64,000 nucleotides of DNA from CALBPI01 sp038524795. Its GTDB lineage: Bacteria > Pseudomonadota > Gammaproteobacteria > Steroidobacterales > Woeseiaceae. A program made the position numbers and the translations under genes. The stretch spans positions 434,001 through 498,000 of the forward strand of contig JBCBIJ010000001.1 of assembly GCA_038524795.1 (NCBI GenBank), written 5' to 3'. Positions 46,103-54,954 of this stretch are shown in pieces (position 1 is the first letter of the stretch; each line of letters opens with the position of its first letter). The notes beneath the pieces were generated by a model that had not been told where the DNA came from, did no database searches, and worked only from the letters and a program-made list of their open reading frames with translations.

Positions 46103-47023
46103 ATGGGCCCAGAGTTGGCGAAACGACTGCGTCAGATCATTGCGGTGCTACTCCTGCTGTGTGCGACGAGCGCGACGGCCGCACCTCGCGTGCTCGTCCT
46201 GGGCGCCGTGCACGACGACCCGAACGAGCACTACGCCGCGCTCAAACCGATCGCTGATTACGTAGCGACCGCACTGGCGCCCACGGGCATCGAAAGCGTC
46301 GAGATTGTCATCGTTCCCGACCGCGCCCAGATGCTCAACCTCATGCGCGACGGCCGCATCGACTGGATCAGCGAAACCGCCTTCGGCGCGGTCCACCTTG
46401 TCGAGCGTGCCGGCGCCGAATTTCTCGCGCGTCGTTGGAAGGACGGTACAGCGGATTACCGCAGCCTGTTTTTCGCGCGCAACGACAGCAGCATCGAAAC
46501 GCTCGACGATCTGGCCGGGCGTACGGTGGCATTTGAACACCGCAATTCCACCTCCGCGTTTTTTGCACCTGCCGTGATGCTCGGTGAGCAAGGCCTCGCG
46601 CTGCACGCCATGGCGTCACCTCGCGAGGCACCGCCGCCGGGCAGGTCGGGCTATGTGTTCTCGGGCGCTGAATACAACACCGCCGTCTGGGTCGACAAGG
46701 GCATCGTCGACGTGGGCGTGCTCAGCGAGAGCAACTGGCGCGACGCTGAAACGGTGCCACCCGCATTCATCGAACGTTTCCGAGTCATCGCTGTTTCGGA
46801 ACCCATGCCGCGAGCCGTGGAGGTGGTTCGCGGCGGGCTCGACGCGGACGTGGCCGATGCTTTGCGCGAGGCGCTGTTCGCCATGCATGAAGACGCCTCG
46901 GCATTGCAGGTTCTCAACGCCTTCGAAGGCACCGCGCGCTTTGATGCGCTGTCCGACACGGATATCGACACGCTCTCGCGCATTCGCGAGGCGCTGCCCA
47001 GTTTCCGGGAGCAATTCCCATGA
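46103..47023 (+). CDS. PhnD-like periplasmic substrate-binding protein
   Basis: A 306-residue protein of the phosphate/phosphonate-binding (PhnD) type. It has a signal peptide (IIAVLLLLCATSATAA) and the motif blocks ADYVATALAPTGI, GRIDWISETAF, FFARNDSSIETLDDLAGRTVAFE, and NTAVWVDKGIVDVG. GGAGGGAAGG precedes ATG 46103. There are no ABC transporter genes nearby; instead a GGDEF-EAL protein follows with a 4-base overlap, so it is likely a sensor subunit. Confidence 0.82.
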   Translation: MGPELAKRLRQIIAVLLLLCATSATAAPRVLVLGAVHDDPNEHYAALKPIADYVATALAPTGIESVEIVIVPDRAQMLNLMRDGRIDWISETAFGAVHLVERAGAEFLARRWKDGTADYRSLFFARNDSSIETLDDLAGRTVAFEHRNSTSAFFAPAVMLGEQGLALHAMASPREAPPPGRSGYVFSGAEYNTAVWVDKGIVDVGVLSESNWRDAETVPPAFIERFRVIAVSEPMPRAVEVVRGGLDADVADALREALFAMHEDASALQVLNAFEGTARFDALSDTDIDTLSRIREALPSFREQFP

Positions 47024-49167
47024 GTGGTCTTCGTTTGTCACTAACCCAGCGCTACGCGCTATTGATCAACGGCACGATCCTCGCGGTCATCGTGCTGCTC
47101 GGTGCGCTGTTCCTGAACAAGCTCAAGGACACGAGCGCCGAGATCCGCGAACAAAGCGGTGGCGAACTCGCAAGCCGGATCGAGTCGCAGCTCGTCGAAA
47201 ACGGCCAGCGCCTTGCCGACGGTCTGGCAGAACGCGCCGTCAACCCGCTCTACGCGCTCGACATGCGCAGCTTGCGCGACATGCTCGTCGAAGCTGCGGC
47301 AAGCGACGGTATCGAGTACGCCGTCGTGACCGACACTGACGGTCGCATCCTGCACGATGGCAGTCTGACCATCGAGAGCTTCGGGCAGCAGGCCCGCTGG
47401 CTGGACGTTAGTGACACGGAAGCACCCCTGGCACGGGTGTCAGCGCCCGTATCAATGGCCGGTGAACAACTGGGCGAGGTACATGTCGGCGTCTCACTGA
47501 CACCAGCGCTCGTGCAGGGCGAGCGTATGAAGACGCAGCTCGGTGACCTCATGGCCGCGCGCACACGCGACATGATGACGTCGATGGCGATTTACGTGCT
47601 CGTCCTCCTGCTGGCCGGGCTGCTGCTGGCCGCCGTGATCTCGCGCCGCTTCGCCACACCCATCCGCCAGCTCGCCGACTACGCGCGTGAAGTCGGCCGC
47701 GGCCGTCGCGATGCCCCTCCCGCCATGGAACGCGGGGACGAGATCGGCATGTTGGCGGCAAGCCTGGACGCCATGAGCCGCGACCTGCGCCTGTCCGCAG
47801 GCGAGGTCGACTACCTGGCCTACCACGACAGCCTGACGCGCCTGCCCAATCGCGCGCAGTTCAAACGCCTGCTGCGCGAAGAAGTAGAGCGCCTGCGCGC
47901 CGGCGGCCGCGGCTTCGGCGTGCTGTTCATCGACCTCGACCAGTTCAAGCAGGTCAACGACACGCTGGGCCACGAGGCCGGCGATGAGTTCCTGACCATC
48001 GTGGCAAACCGCCTCAGTGAGCGACTGCAGACTGCGGGTCTGGACTTCGATGGCGAGCTCACGCTGGCCCGGCTGGGCGGTGATGAGTTCACCGTTCTGG
48101 CGCGCGGTGTCACGGAGCCCGCGCGCGGTGAGCAGCTCGCAGCCGCAGTTATTGAGACTCTGGCCGAGCCCATTGAGGTGCAGACCCAGGCGTTCTCGAT
48201 CGGCGCGAGTATTGGCATCACGTTCTGCCCGCGCGACGGTGACGACCTCAATGTGTTGCTGCGCAACGCCGACCGCGCGATGTACCGCGCCAAAGAAGCC
48301 GGCCGTAATACGTTCTGCGTGTACGACCGCAGCATGGACGGCACGGCGACGCGCCAGCTGTCGCTCGAGGCCGACCTGCGCGACGTACTGAACGCCAACG
48401 ACCTCACGCTGGCCTACCAGCCCATCGTGCGTGTCACCGACGGCGCCGTCGTGGCCGTGGAGGCACTGTGCCGTTGGCACCACCCCGTGCTCGGTTACGT
48501 GCAGCCGTCTCGCTTCGTGCAAATCGCCGAGCAGTCGGGCCAGATCGAACACTTGGACCAGTTTGTCGTCAGCCAGTTGCTGCACGACTTGTCACAGCTC
48601 CACGACGAGGGCTTCGCACATCTCGCGGGCAGCGCCAACATCGCGTCGCTGCACCTGCGCAAGCCGGCCATCCTCGAGCACATCGCGGAGCGACTCGACT
48701 ACTACCAACTCAACGGCGAGCACCTGCGCATCGAAGTGCGCGAGAAGAACGTCATGCGCCACCTCGAGCACGCCTCGGTCGGTGCGCGCCGACTGCGCGA
48801 GCTGGGCGTCCCGATCTGGATCGACGACTTTGGCACACGCATCGCCACGCTCAAGCACATCGATGTGCTGCCCGTGAGTGGCATCAAGATTCACAGCGAA
48901 TTCATTGACGGCATCTCGGCGGGCCAAAATCAACGCGTGGTGGCGCAGGCGATCACGGAGATGTGCCACAACATCGGCTTGCCTGTGACGGCCGAGGGCG
49001 TCGAACACCAGGAGCAGCTTGAGTACCTGCAGGAGATCGGCGCGGACTTCGCACAGGGCTATCTGTTTGCGCGGCCGATGCCCTATGACGACCTGCTGGG
49101 CTACCTGCGACGCCAGCGCAAAGGCGACGACGGACGCCTGATTCTGCTCTCGGATTACATCCGCTAG
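47020..49167 (+). CDS. Membrane sensor with HAMP, GGDEF and EAL domains
   Basis: A 715-residue protein. Two membrane helices (near residues 14-32 and 188-208) flank a periplasmic sensor of about 150 residues. A HAMP region follows, then GGDEF with LARLGGDEF intact near residue 354 and EAL with VEALCRWHHP, IDDFGT and EGVE intact. Both synthesis and breakdown of c-di-GMP look possible. Its start overlaps the PhnD-like gene, so the pair may sense a periplasmic ligand. Confidence 0.92.
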   Translation: MSGLRLSLTQRYALLINGTILAVIVLLGALFLNKLKDTSAEIREQSGGELASRIESQLVENGQRLADGLAERAVNPLYALDMRSLRDMLVEAAASDGIEYAVVTDTDGRILHDGSLTIESFGQQARWLDVSDTEAPLARVSAPVSMAGEQLGEVHVGVSLTPALVQGERMKTQLGDLMAARTRDMMTSMAIYVLVLLLAGLLLAAVISRRFATPIRQLADYAREVGRGRRDAPPAMERGDEIGMLAASLDAMSRDLRLSAGEVDYLAYHDSLTRLPNRAQFKRLLREEVERLRAGGRGFGVLFIDLDQFKQVNDTLGHEAGDEFLTIVANRLSERLQTAGLDFDGELTLARLGGDEFTVLARGVTEPARGEQLAAAVIETLAEPIEVQTQAFSIGASIGITFCPRDGDDLNVLLRNADRAMYRAKEAGRNTFCVYDRSMDGTATRQLSLEADLRDVLNANDLTLAYQPIVRVTDGAVVAVEALCRWHHPVLGYVQPSRFVQIAEQSGQIEHLDQFVVSQLLHDLSQLHDEGFAHLAGSANIASLHLRKPAILEHIAERLDYYQLNGEHLRIEVREKNVMRHLEHASVGARRLRELGVPIWIDDFGTRIATLKHIDVLPVSGIKIHSEFIDGISAGQNQRVVAQAITEMCHNIGLPVTAEGVEHQEQLEYLQEIGADFAQGYLFARPMPYDDLLGYLRRQRKGDDGRLILLSDYIR

Positions 49168-49168
49168 G

Positions 49169-49188
49169 TTGTCCTAAATCTATAACAT
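49169..49188. promoter_or_regulatory. Operator copy C of the predicted GntR regulon
   Basis: TTGTCCTA-AATC-TATAACAT. The left arm is identical to that of copy E and the right arm to that of copy D. It is 93 bp before the reductase operon. Confidence 0.62.
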
Positions 49189-49280
49189 TATGATAATATC
49201 CGGCGGTCCCTGAGCCGCCGGAGCAGCGTGTTGTCCGCACCCGAATTCAACCCGTTCTTCGACCCCGGACACAGCGCAGC

Positions 49281-50291
49281 ATGAGCGCGCAGCAGACCCG
49301 CGTCGCGCTTGCGCGCTTCCCTGAAGGCATACCCACCGTCGACGATTTCAAGCTGACGACGGGGCCCGCGCCCACACTCGCACCCGGCCACTTGCTGGTC
49401 CGCAATCGTTACCTCTCACTGGACCCGTTTCTGCGCGGCGTCATCAGCGGCCGCCAGATTTACGCGACACGCGTTGAGCCTGGCGACACGATGCCCGGGA
49501 ACACCGTGGCCGAGGTGATCGAGTCGGGCGCATCTGGCTTCGAGCCCGGCGATCACGTGGTGTGCGACGGCGGCTGGCAGCAAGTTGCCCTGGTGCCTGC
49601 GGCAACCGCGCGCAAAGTCCCGTCCGACGCCGATTTGTTGGGTCTTCGTGTCGGCATCTTGGGGATGCCCGGACTTACGGCCTACGCCGGGCTCACGCGC
49701 CTCGGTGAACCGCGCCCCGGCGACACCGTGGTGGTGTCCGCGGCCAGCGGCCCGGTCGGCAGCATGGTCGGTCAAATCGCGCGACTGCATGGCTGTCGTG
49801 CCGTGGGCATTGCGGGCAGCGAGGAAAAATGCCGCTGGGTCGTTGAGCAGGCGGGCTTCGATGCCTGCATCAACTACAAAACCGAAAACCTCGCCGAGGC
49901 CTTGGGTACGCACTGCCCCGATGGCATCGACGTCTATTTCGACAACGTGGGCGCCGACACGCTGGCCGCCGTGCTCACGCGCCTCGCGCTGGGCGCACGC
50001 ATTGTGCTTTGCGGCCTCATCACGCAGTACAACACGAGCACGCCGCCGCCCGGCCCCAACCTGGGTCCCGTGATCGGTGCACGCGCCACCATGCGCGGCC
50101 TCGTGGTCTACGACCACTACGACCTCTGGGAACACTTCGCGACCGTCGCGGCGCCCTGGGTCCGCGACGGTCGGATTCAGTACCGCGAGACCCGAAGCGA
50201 TGGCTTGGCCGCGGCGCCCGAAGCGTTTTGCCGACTCATGCGCGGCGAGAACTTCGGTAAGGAGCTCGTAGTGATCGAGGACGACGCATGA
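49281..50291 (+). CDS. NADP-dependent double-bond reductase (CurA-like MDR family)
   Basis: A 336-residue zinc-free medium-chain reductase. NRYLSLDPFLRG, AASGPVGSMVGQIARLHGCR (Rossmann loop) and GIDVYFDNVGADTLAAVL are characteristic of the leukotriene-B4 dehydrogenase/curcumin reductase group, which reduces alpha,beta-double bonds. It leads an operon of four genes with overlaps or gaps of only a few bases, under operator C. Confidence 0.9.
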   Translation: MSAQQTRVALARFPEGIPTVDDFKLTTGPAPTLAPGHLLVRNRYLSLDPFLRGVISGRQIYATRVEPGDTMPGNTVAEVIESGASGFEPGDHVVCDGGWQQVALVPAATARKVPSDADLLGLRVGILGMPGLTAYAGLTRLGEPRPGDTVVVSAASGPVGSMVGQIARLHGCRAVGIAGSEEKCRWVVEQAGFDACINYKTENLAEALGTHCPDGIDVYFDNVGADTLAAVLTRLALGARIVLCGLITQYNTSTPPPGPNLGPVIGARATMRGLVVYDHYDLWEHFATVAAPWVRDGRIQYRETRSDGLAAAPEAFCRLMRGENFGKELVVIEDDA

Positions 50292-50944
50292 GTGGCTATG
50301 CGCTCGCGCTCATCGCCCACCTCTTGCTGTTCGCCTACTGGCTGGGCGGTGACCTGGGCGTGTTCTATTCGAGCTACGTCGTCGGTGACCCGAAGCAGCC
50401 ACTGGCCGCAAGGCAAACGGCGGCGGGCATTCTGGTCTGGCTCGACCGCATCCCGCGTGTCTGCCTGATCCTCATGGTGCCCGTGAGTCTGACGCTGGTG
50501 ACCAACTTGGGCCTCGCGCAATGGCCTGGCGTACTGCTCTACACCGTGTGGGCCTTTACGGCGCTCTGGCTCGTATTGCTCTGGCGCGTCGAAGCCACGC
50601 ATGCGGCGGCGCTGGCGGCGATTGACGCGCTGATCCGCGTACTCGTCATCGCGACGCTCGTGGTGCTGGGCATCTCGGCACTGCGCGGAACGGGCCCCAT
50701 CGCCGGCGCGTGGGTGGGCATCAAGCTCCTGTTGTTCGCGCTGGCCATCAGTTGCGGCCTGATGATTCGCAAGCTGTTCGCGCCCTTCGGCGCGGCCTTC
50801 GGGCGTCTGGCGAGCGAAGGCTCGACGCCCGACATCGAACAGGCCATCGACACAAGCTTGCGCCGCACGCGGCCGTTCGTCATCGTGATCTGGGCGTGCC
50901 TCATCGGCGCCGCCGCCGTTGGCGTCATCAAGCCCGCACTCTAG
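50288..50944 (+). CDS. Multi-pass membrane protein of unknown function
   Basis: A 218-residue protein with about six hydrophobic segments and a conserved-looking AYWLGGDLGVFYSSYV segment near residue 16. Layout and the His-containing first helix recall CopD-like or cytochrome b-type quinol proteins, but I see no firm family. It is between the reductase and the FAD oxidase with a 4-base overlap upstream and 11 bases to the next gene. It could pass electrons from the oxidase to the quinone pool; this is inference. Confidence 0.7.
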   Translation: MSGYALALIAHLLLFAYWLGGDLGVFYSSYVVGDPKQPLAARQTAAGILVWLDRIPRVCLILMVPVSLTLVTNLGLAQWPGVLLYTVWAFTALWLVLLWRVEATHAAALAAIDALIRVLVIATLVVLGISALRGTGPIAGAWVGIKLLLFALAISCGLMIRKLFAPFGAAFGRLASEGSTPDIEQAIDTSLRRTRPFVIVIWACLIGAAAVGVIKPAL

Positions 50945-50955
50945 GGAGCACGGTT

Positions 50956-52560
50956 ATGCAGGCGGAACCCGCAACACCCCAAGCCTTCGCCGATGCGTTG
51001 TCGGACGCGGTCGGCGCAGACAGCGTCATTACCGACGATGCCGAACGTGAGTTTTTCTCACAGGACGTGTTTCGCAAGGGCGCGACCGTAGCCGCCATTG
51101 TCCGGCCCGGCGATGTCGGTACGCTGCAAGCAGCGCTCCGTGTCGCTGCGCAATTTGCGGTGCCCGTGATCCCCCGCGGCGGGGGCATGAGCTACACCGA
51201 CGGCTTCTTAGCCCAGGACGAAACGGCATTGCTTGTCGACACGGGCGCGCTCGACCGCATCGTCGAGATCAACACCGAAGACATGTACGTCACGGTCGAG
51301 GCGGGCTGCACCTGGCGTGCGCTCGCGGCTGCACTCGAACCTCATGGCGTGCGCACGCCTTACTGGGGCCCACTCTCGGGTTTGCGCGCCACGGTGGGCG
51401 GCGCGCTGTCACAGGGCAGCGTGTTCCTGGGCTCGGGGCAGCACGGCTCGGCTGCCGACAACGTGCAGTCGCTTGACGTACTGCTCGCCGACGGCAGCCT
51501 CGTGACCACAGGCTCTGCCGCCAACCAGCACGCGAGCCCGTTCTACCGACACCTCGGGCCGGACCTGACCGGCTTGTTCACAGGGGACTGCGGTGCACTG
51601 GGCATCAAAGTGCGCGCCACGTTGCCGCTGAAACGCCTGCTGCCCGAAACGCGCCACGCCTCATTCGGCTTCAAGACCTTCGACGCGATGATGCGCGCCA
51701 TGTGCGAGATCGCCCGCGAGGACCTCGTGAGTGAGTGCTTTGCGTTCGACCCGGGCTTGCAAGGCATACGCCTCAAGCGCTCCAGCATGACCGAGGACGT
51801 GAAGTCACTCGGGCGCGTGATCAAGGGCGCGGGTTCGTTGACTCAAGGGCTCAAGGCCGGTGCCAAGATCGTGGCTGCGGGCCGCTCCTTCCTCAAGGAC
51901 CTCGACTTTTCGATGCACGTCACGCTCGATGCGCGCACGGTCGAAGCCGCCGAGGAAAAGCTCGCAGCCGTACGACAGATTTGCGCTGACGGCGGCAGCG
52001 AGGTCGAGGCGACGATGCCGACGGTCATGCGCGCCGACCCGTTCGCCAACGTGAACTCGCTGCTGGGCCCGGGCGGCGAGCGCTGGGCCCCCGTGCACGG
52101 CATTTTTGCCATGAGCCGTGCCGCGGACGCGTTTCGTGCTGCCGAATCCGTGTTTGACCAACACCGCGACGCGCTCGACAGTCTGGACATCGACACGGGC
52201 GTGCTCATGTGCGCGATCGCCACCTCGGCCATTCTTGTCGAGCCCTGCCTGTACTGGCCCGACGAACAGATGGCGATTCACAAGCGGTTCCTTGACCCGC
52301 AATACCGCGCCAAGCTCACGGACTTTCCGGCCAATGAAACGGCGCGCGCCCGCGTGGCGCAGATTCGCGATGACCTCACGAAAGCGCTGCACGAGTGTGG
52401 CGCAACCCATTTCCAGCTTGGTAAGTACTACCCCTACCTCGATGGCATGAACGCACAGACGCGCGCCGCCGTGGAAGGCATCAAGGCCGCTGTCGATCCC
52501 GAGGGTCGGATGAACCCGGGCGCGCTCGGCCTGGCGTCACGAAACAGGAGTTCGCGATGA
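50956..52560 (+). CDS. FAD-linked oxidase (PCMH/4-cresol dehydrogenase-like type)
   Basis: A 534-residue PCMH-fold flavoprotein. The FAD-binding block is AIVRPGDVGTLQAALRVAAQFAVPVIPRGGGMSY, followed by VTVEAGCTWRAL and GALSQGSVFLGSGQHGSAADNV. The C-terminal end (VDPEGRMNPGAL) is typical. Such enzymes oxidise phenolic alcohols, aldehydes or hydroxyacids and often hand electrons to cytochrome c; a cytochrome gene follows at once with a 4-base overlap. No signal peptide is seen. Confidence 0.88.
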   Translation: MQAEPATPQAFADALSDAVGADSVITDDAEREFFSQDVFRKGATVAAIVRPGDVGTLQAALRVAAQFAVPVIPRGGGMSYTDGFLAQDETALLVDTGALDRIVEINTEDMYVTVEAGCTWRALAAALEPHGVRTPYWGPLSGLRATVGGALSQGSVFLGSGQHGSAADNVQSLDVLLADGSLVTTGSAANQHASPFYRHLGPDLTGLFTGDCGALGIKVRATLPLKRLLPETRHASFGFKTFDAMMRAMCEIAREDLVSECFAFDPGLQGIRLKRSSMTEDVKSLGRVIKGAGSLTQGLKAGAKIVAAGRSFLKDLDFSMHVTLDARTVEAAEEKLAAVRQICADGGSEVEATMPTVMRADPFANVNSLLGPGGERWAPVHGIFAMSRAADAFRAAESVFDQHRDALDSLDIDTGVLMCAIATSAILVEPCLYWPDEQMAIHKRFLDPQYRAKLTDFPANETARARVAQIRDDLTKALHECGATHFQLGKYYPYLDGMNAQTRAAVEGIKAAVDPEGRMNPGALGLASRNRSSR

Positions 52561-53624
52561 TCGGAAGGTTCTGTGTTGGCTTGCTATCCTTCGCTCTGGC
52601 GTCCGCACATGCCGCCTGGGAACCGCCACCGCTGAGCGACGAAGACATGCAGCGCGCCGAGTCGAAGTATCAACAGTACTGCGCGCTCTGCCACGGCGAG
52701 GACCGCAGCGGCTACAAAGCCGATCACGCACCCTCGTTGCGCTCGCAGTCTCTGCTGAGCACCGGCCTGCCCGGATTCATCTACCAGACGATCGGCTGGG
52801 GTCGTGCCAACACGGCCATGGAGGGCTACCACGTCGAGATGGGCGGCCCGCTCAACAACGCTGACCTGCTGCTGCTCACAACCTGGCTCGCACAGGTCGA
52901 ACCCGTGGAACTCATCGACCTGCCCGACGACGTCATCGAAGGCGACGCCGAGCTGGGCGGCGAGATCTACTCGGCGCAATGCGCGGAGTGCCACGGCGAG
53001 ACCGGACAAGGCGTCACGGCCCCGTCGCTGGGCGACCAGGCGCTGCTCGCCCACGCTTCAGATCACTTCCTGCGTTACGCCATCGTCAACGGGCGCGACG
53101 GCACACCCATGAAGTCGTTCGCAGACACCCTGAGCGATGATGAGATCAACAGCGTCGTCGCGTACCTGCGCAGCCAGGCGTCGGGCTGGAGCCCGAATCC
53201 ACCAGCACTCGTCGAGCCGCCGGCACCCGATCAGTACGTGCTCAACCCCGATGGCGAGGCGCCGGAGTTCACGTTACGCGACGGTCGCTACGTACCCGCG
53301 GCCCAGGTCGTCCAGGCGATGACAGAAAAACGCAGGATGATTCTGCTCGACACGCGTCCGGCCTCGGCCTGGCAAAGAAGCCACATCCCGGGCGCCGTCC
53401 CCATGCCCTACTACCGCGACAAGAGTCGCGCGGGTGAGAACCTGCCCACGGACGGGACCTGGATCGTTGCCTACTGCGCCTGCCCGCACGCGGCCTCCGA
53501 CTTCGTGGTCAACAACCTCAAAGACCAGGGTTTCAAAAACCTGGCTGTGATTGATGAAGGCATTCTGCGCTGGACGGCGATGGGCCTGCCCGTCACGGCG
53601 GGCGCGCAGCTCGAAGCGCAGTAA
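52557..53624 (+). CDS. Diheme cytochrome c fused to a rhodanese domain
   Basis: A 355-residue exported protein. A signal peptide is followed by two heme c sites: CALCH (42-46) and CAECH (142-146). A linker then leads to a rhodanese fold from about residue 240: ILLDTRPASAWQRSHIPGAVPMPYY and VAYCACPHAASDF, whose Cys is a candidate sulfur carrier. The fusion is unusual. The start codon overlaps the oxidase stop, which argues that the cytochrome takes electrons from the oxidase. Confidence 0.9.
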   Translation: MIGRFCVGLLSFALASAHAAWEPPPLSDEDMQRAESKYQQYCALCHGEDRSGYKADHAPSLRSQSLLSTGLPGFIYQTIGWGRANTAMEGYHVEMGGPLNNADLLLLTTWLAQVEPVELIDLPDDVIEGDAELGGEIYSAQCAECHGETGQGVTAPSLGDQALLAHASDHFLRYAIVNGRDGTPMKSFADTLSDDEINSVVAYLRSQASGWSPNPPALVEPPAPDQYVLNPDGEAPEFTLRDGRYVPAAQVVQAMTEKRRMILLDTRPASAWQRSHIPGAVPMPYYRDKSRAGENLPTDGTWIVAYCACPHAASDFVVNNLKDQGFKNLAVIDEGILRWTAMGLPVTAGAQLEAQ

Positions 53625-53628
53625 GGGC

Positions 53629-54441
53629 CTAGCCCGAGATCGCTGCCACCGCCCGCGTGACGTCCGTCCCCGCGGGCTTCTGGAACAGCTTGAGTCCGAA
53701 CTCGGGCACGATCGCGAGCAGGCGGTCGAAGATGTCCGACTGGATGTCTTCGTACTCTGCCCAGACCGTCGTGTTCGTGAAGCAATAGATCTCGAGTGGC
53801 AAGCCCTCAGGACCCGGCTGCAGTTGCCGCGCCATGAGCGTCATGTGCTGCGCGATGCCCGGGTGTTGCTGCAGGTAGCGAACGACATAGGCTCGAAACG
53901 TTCCGATGTTCGTGAGCCGCCGCCGGTTAACGGGCGCATCCTCGCCGACCTCGCCGATCTCGGCGAGCTTGTCCTCGAGGTAGCCGCGCAGCAGCTTGAA
54001 GCGGTGCAGGCGGTCGACACCTTCGGGCTCGAGAAAACCGATCGACGACACGTCGAGGTGCAGTGCGCGCTTGATACGCCGCGCACCTGAACGCGACATC
54101 CCGCGCCAGTTCTTGAATGACTTGTCGATGAGCGCGTAGGTCGGAATCGTCGTGATTGTCTTGTCCCAGTTCTGCACCTTGACGGTGTGCAGCTGGATAT
54201 CGATGACGTCGCCGTCCGCGCCGAACTGTGGCACCTCGATCCAGTCACCGACGCGCACGAGGTCCTGCGCCGTGAGCTGAATACTGGCCACGAGGGACAA
54301 CAGCGTGTCGCGGAAGACAAGCAAGACGATCGCCGTCATGGCACCAAAGCCGGACAGCAGCAGCAGCGGTGAGCGGTTGATCAGTACCGACACCACGAGG
54401 ATGGCGGCGAGCAACCAGAGCCCGAGCTGAACGAGCTGCAC
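53629..54441 (-). CDS. MscS-family channel, C-terminal part after an in-frame stop
   Basis: 271 codons from a GTG. It has the third helix and pore (GFGAMTAIVLLVFRDTLLSLVASIQL), the beta domain (VRVGDWIEVPQFGADGDVIDI) and the long C-terminal domain of YbdG-like channels (FRAYVVRYLQQHPGIAQ). The same reading frame continues upstream through RPIKGF past a TAG at 54463-54465 into the next entry. Together they equal one YbdG of about 415 residues. Alone it lacks the first helices. Confidence 0.8.
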   Translation of the reverse strand: MQLVQLGLWLLAAILVVSVLINRSPLLLLSGFGAMTAIVLLVFRDTLLSLVASIQLTAQDLVRVGDWIEVPQFGADGDVIDIQLHTVKVQNWDKTITTIPTYALIDKSFKNWRGMSRSGARRIKRALHLDVSSIGFLEPEGVDRLHRFKLLRGYLEDKLAEIGEVGEDAPVNRRRLTNIGTFRAYVVRYLQQHPGIAQHMTLMARQLQPGPEGLPLEIYCFTNTTVWAEYEDIQSDIFDRLLAIVPEFGLKLFQKPAGTDVTRAVAAISG

Positions 54442-54462
54442 GAAGCCTTTGATGGGGCGTTG

Positions 54463-54873
54463 CTAGGCCGCGGCGTGGCGCGCGTACATGTCGTTGCCAA
54501 CGCTGAGCGCGCGTGTGATCGCACTGGTCAGCACGAGAATCATGTAGCCCTGCGTGATGTTGCGCAGCAGCGTCGCCAGGTCGTCGCTGAGCCCCGGCAC
54601 AAAGTCGAGCCCGATGTAGACGATCATTGCGGGCAACAGCTGGACGATGCGCCCGATCACGCCACGGTCGATGAGCGCGTCATCCCAAACCGTAGTGGTG
54701 CGACGTGACAGGGCGCGGGCGATGCGCACAAAAATGCTGCGCGCGATGAAGTGCGCGGCAATAGCGATGAGTAGCAGCGCGGCAAGCATCACCAGCGACG
54801 GCAGCGTCGGGTGCCACGCGGCGAGCGGCTCGAGGAACGGCAGCAGCTCGAACAGCCGATTGGTTTCAGTCAC
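54463..54873 (-). pseudogene. MscS-family channel, N-terminal part ending in TAG
   Basis: 136 codons with the N-terminal helices of a YbdG-like channel (LPSLVMLAALLLIAIAAHFIA, DDALIDRGVIGRIVQLLPAMIVY, ITQGYMILVLTSAITRALSV). It ends NDMYARHAAA then TAG. The frame after TAG reads QRPIKGFVQLVQLG, the block that should follow. A single base change from CAG would explain the stop; read-through or a sequencing error are other explanations. Confidence 0.72.
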
Positions 54874-54954
54874 GACCAGTCACTTAAGGCAACGGGAGGC
54901 GAAGGATACCGCAGCGGGTTGGCCCGGCGCAGGGCCGGGCCAGCCCGGAGAAGT

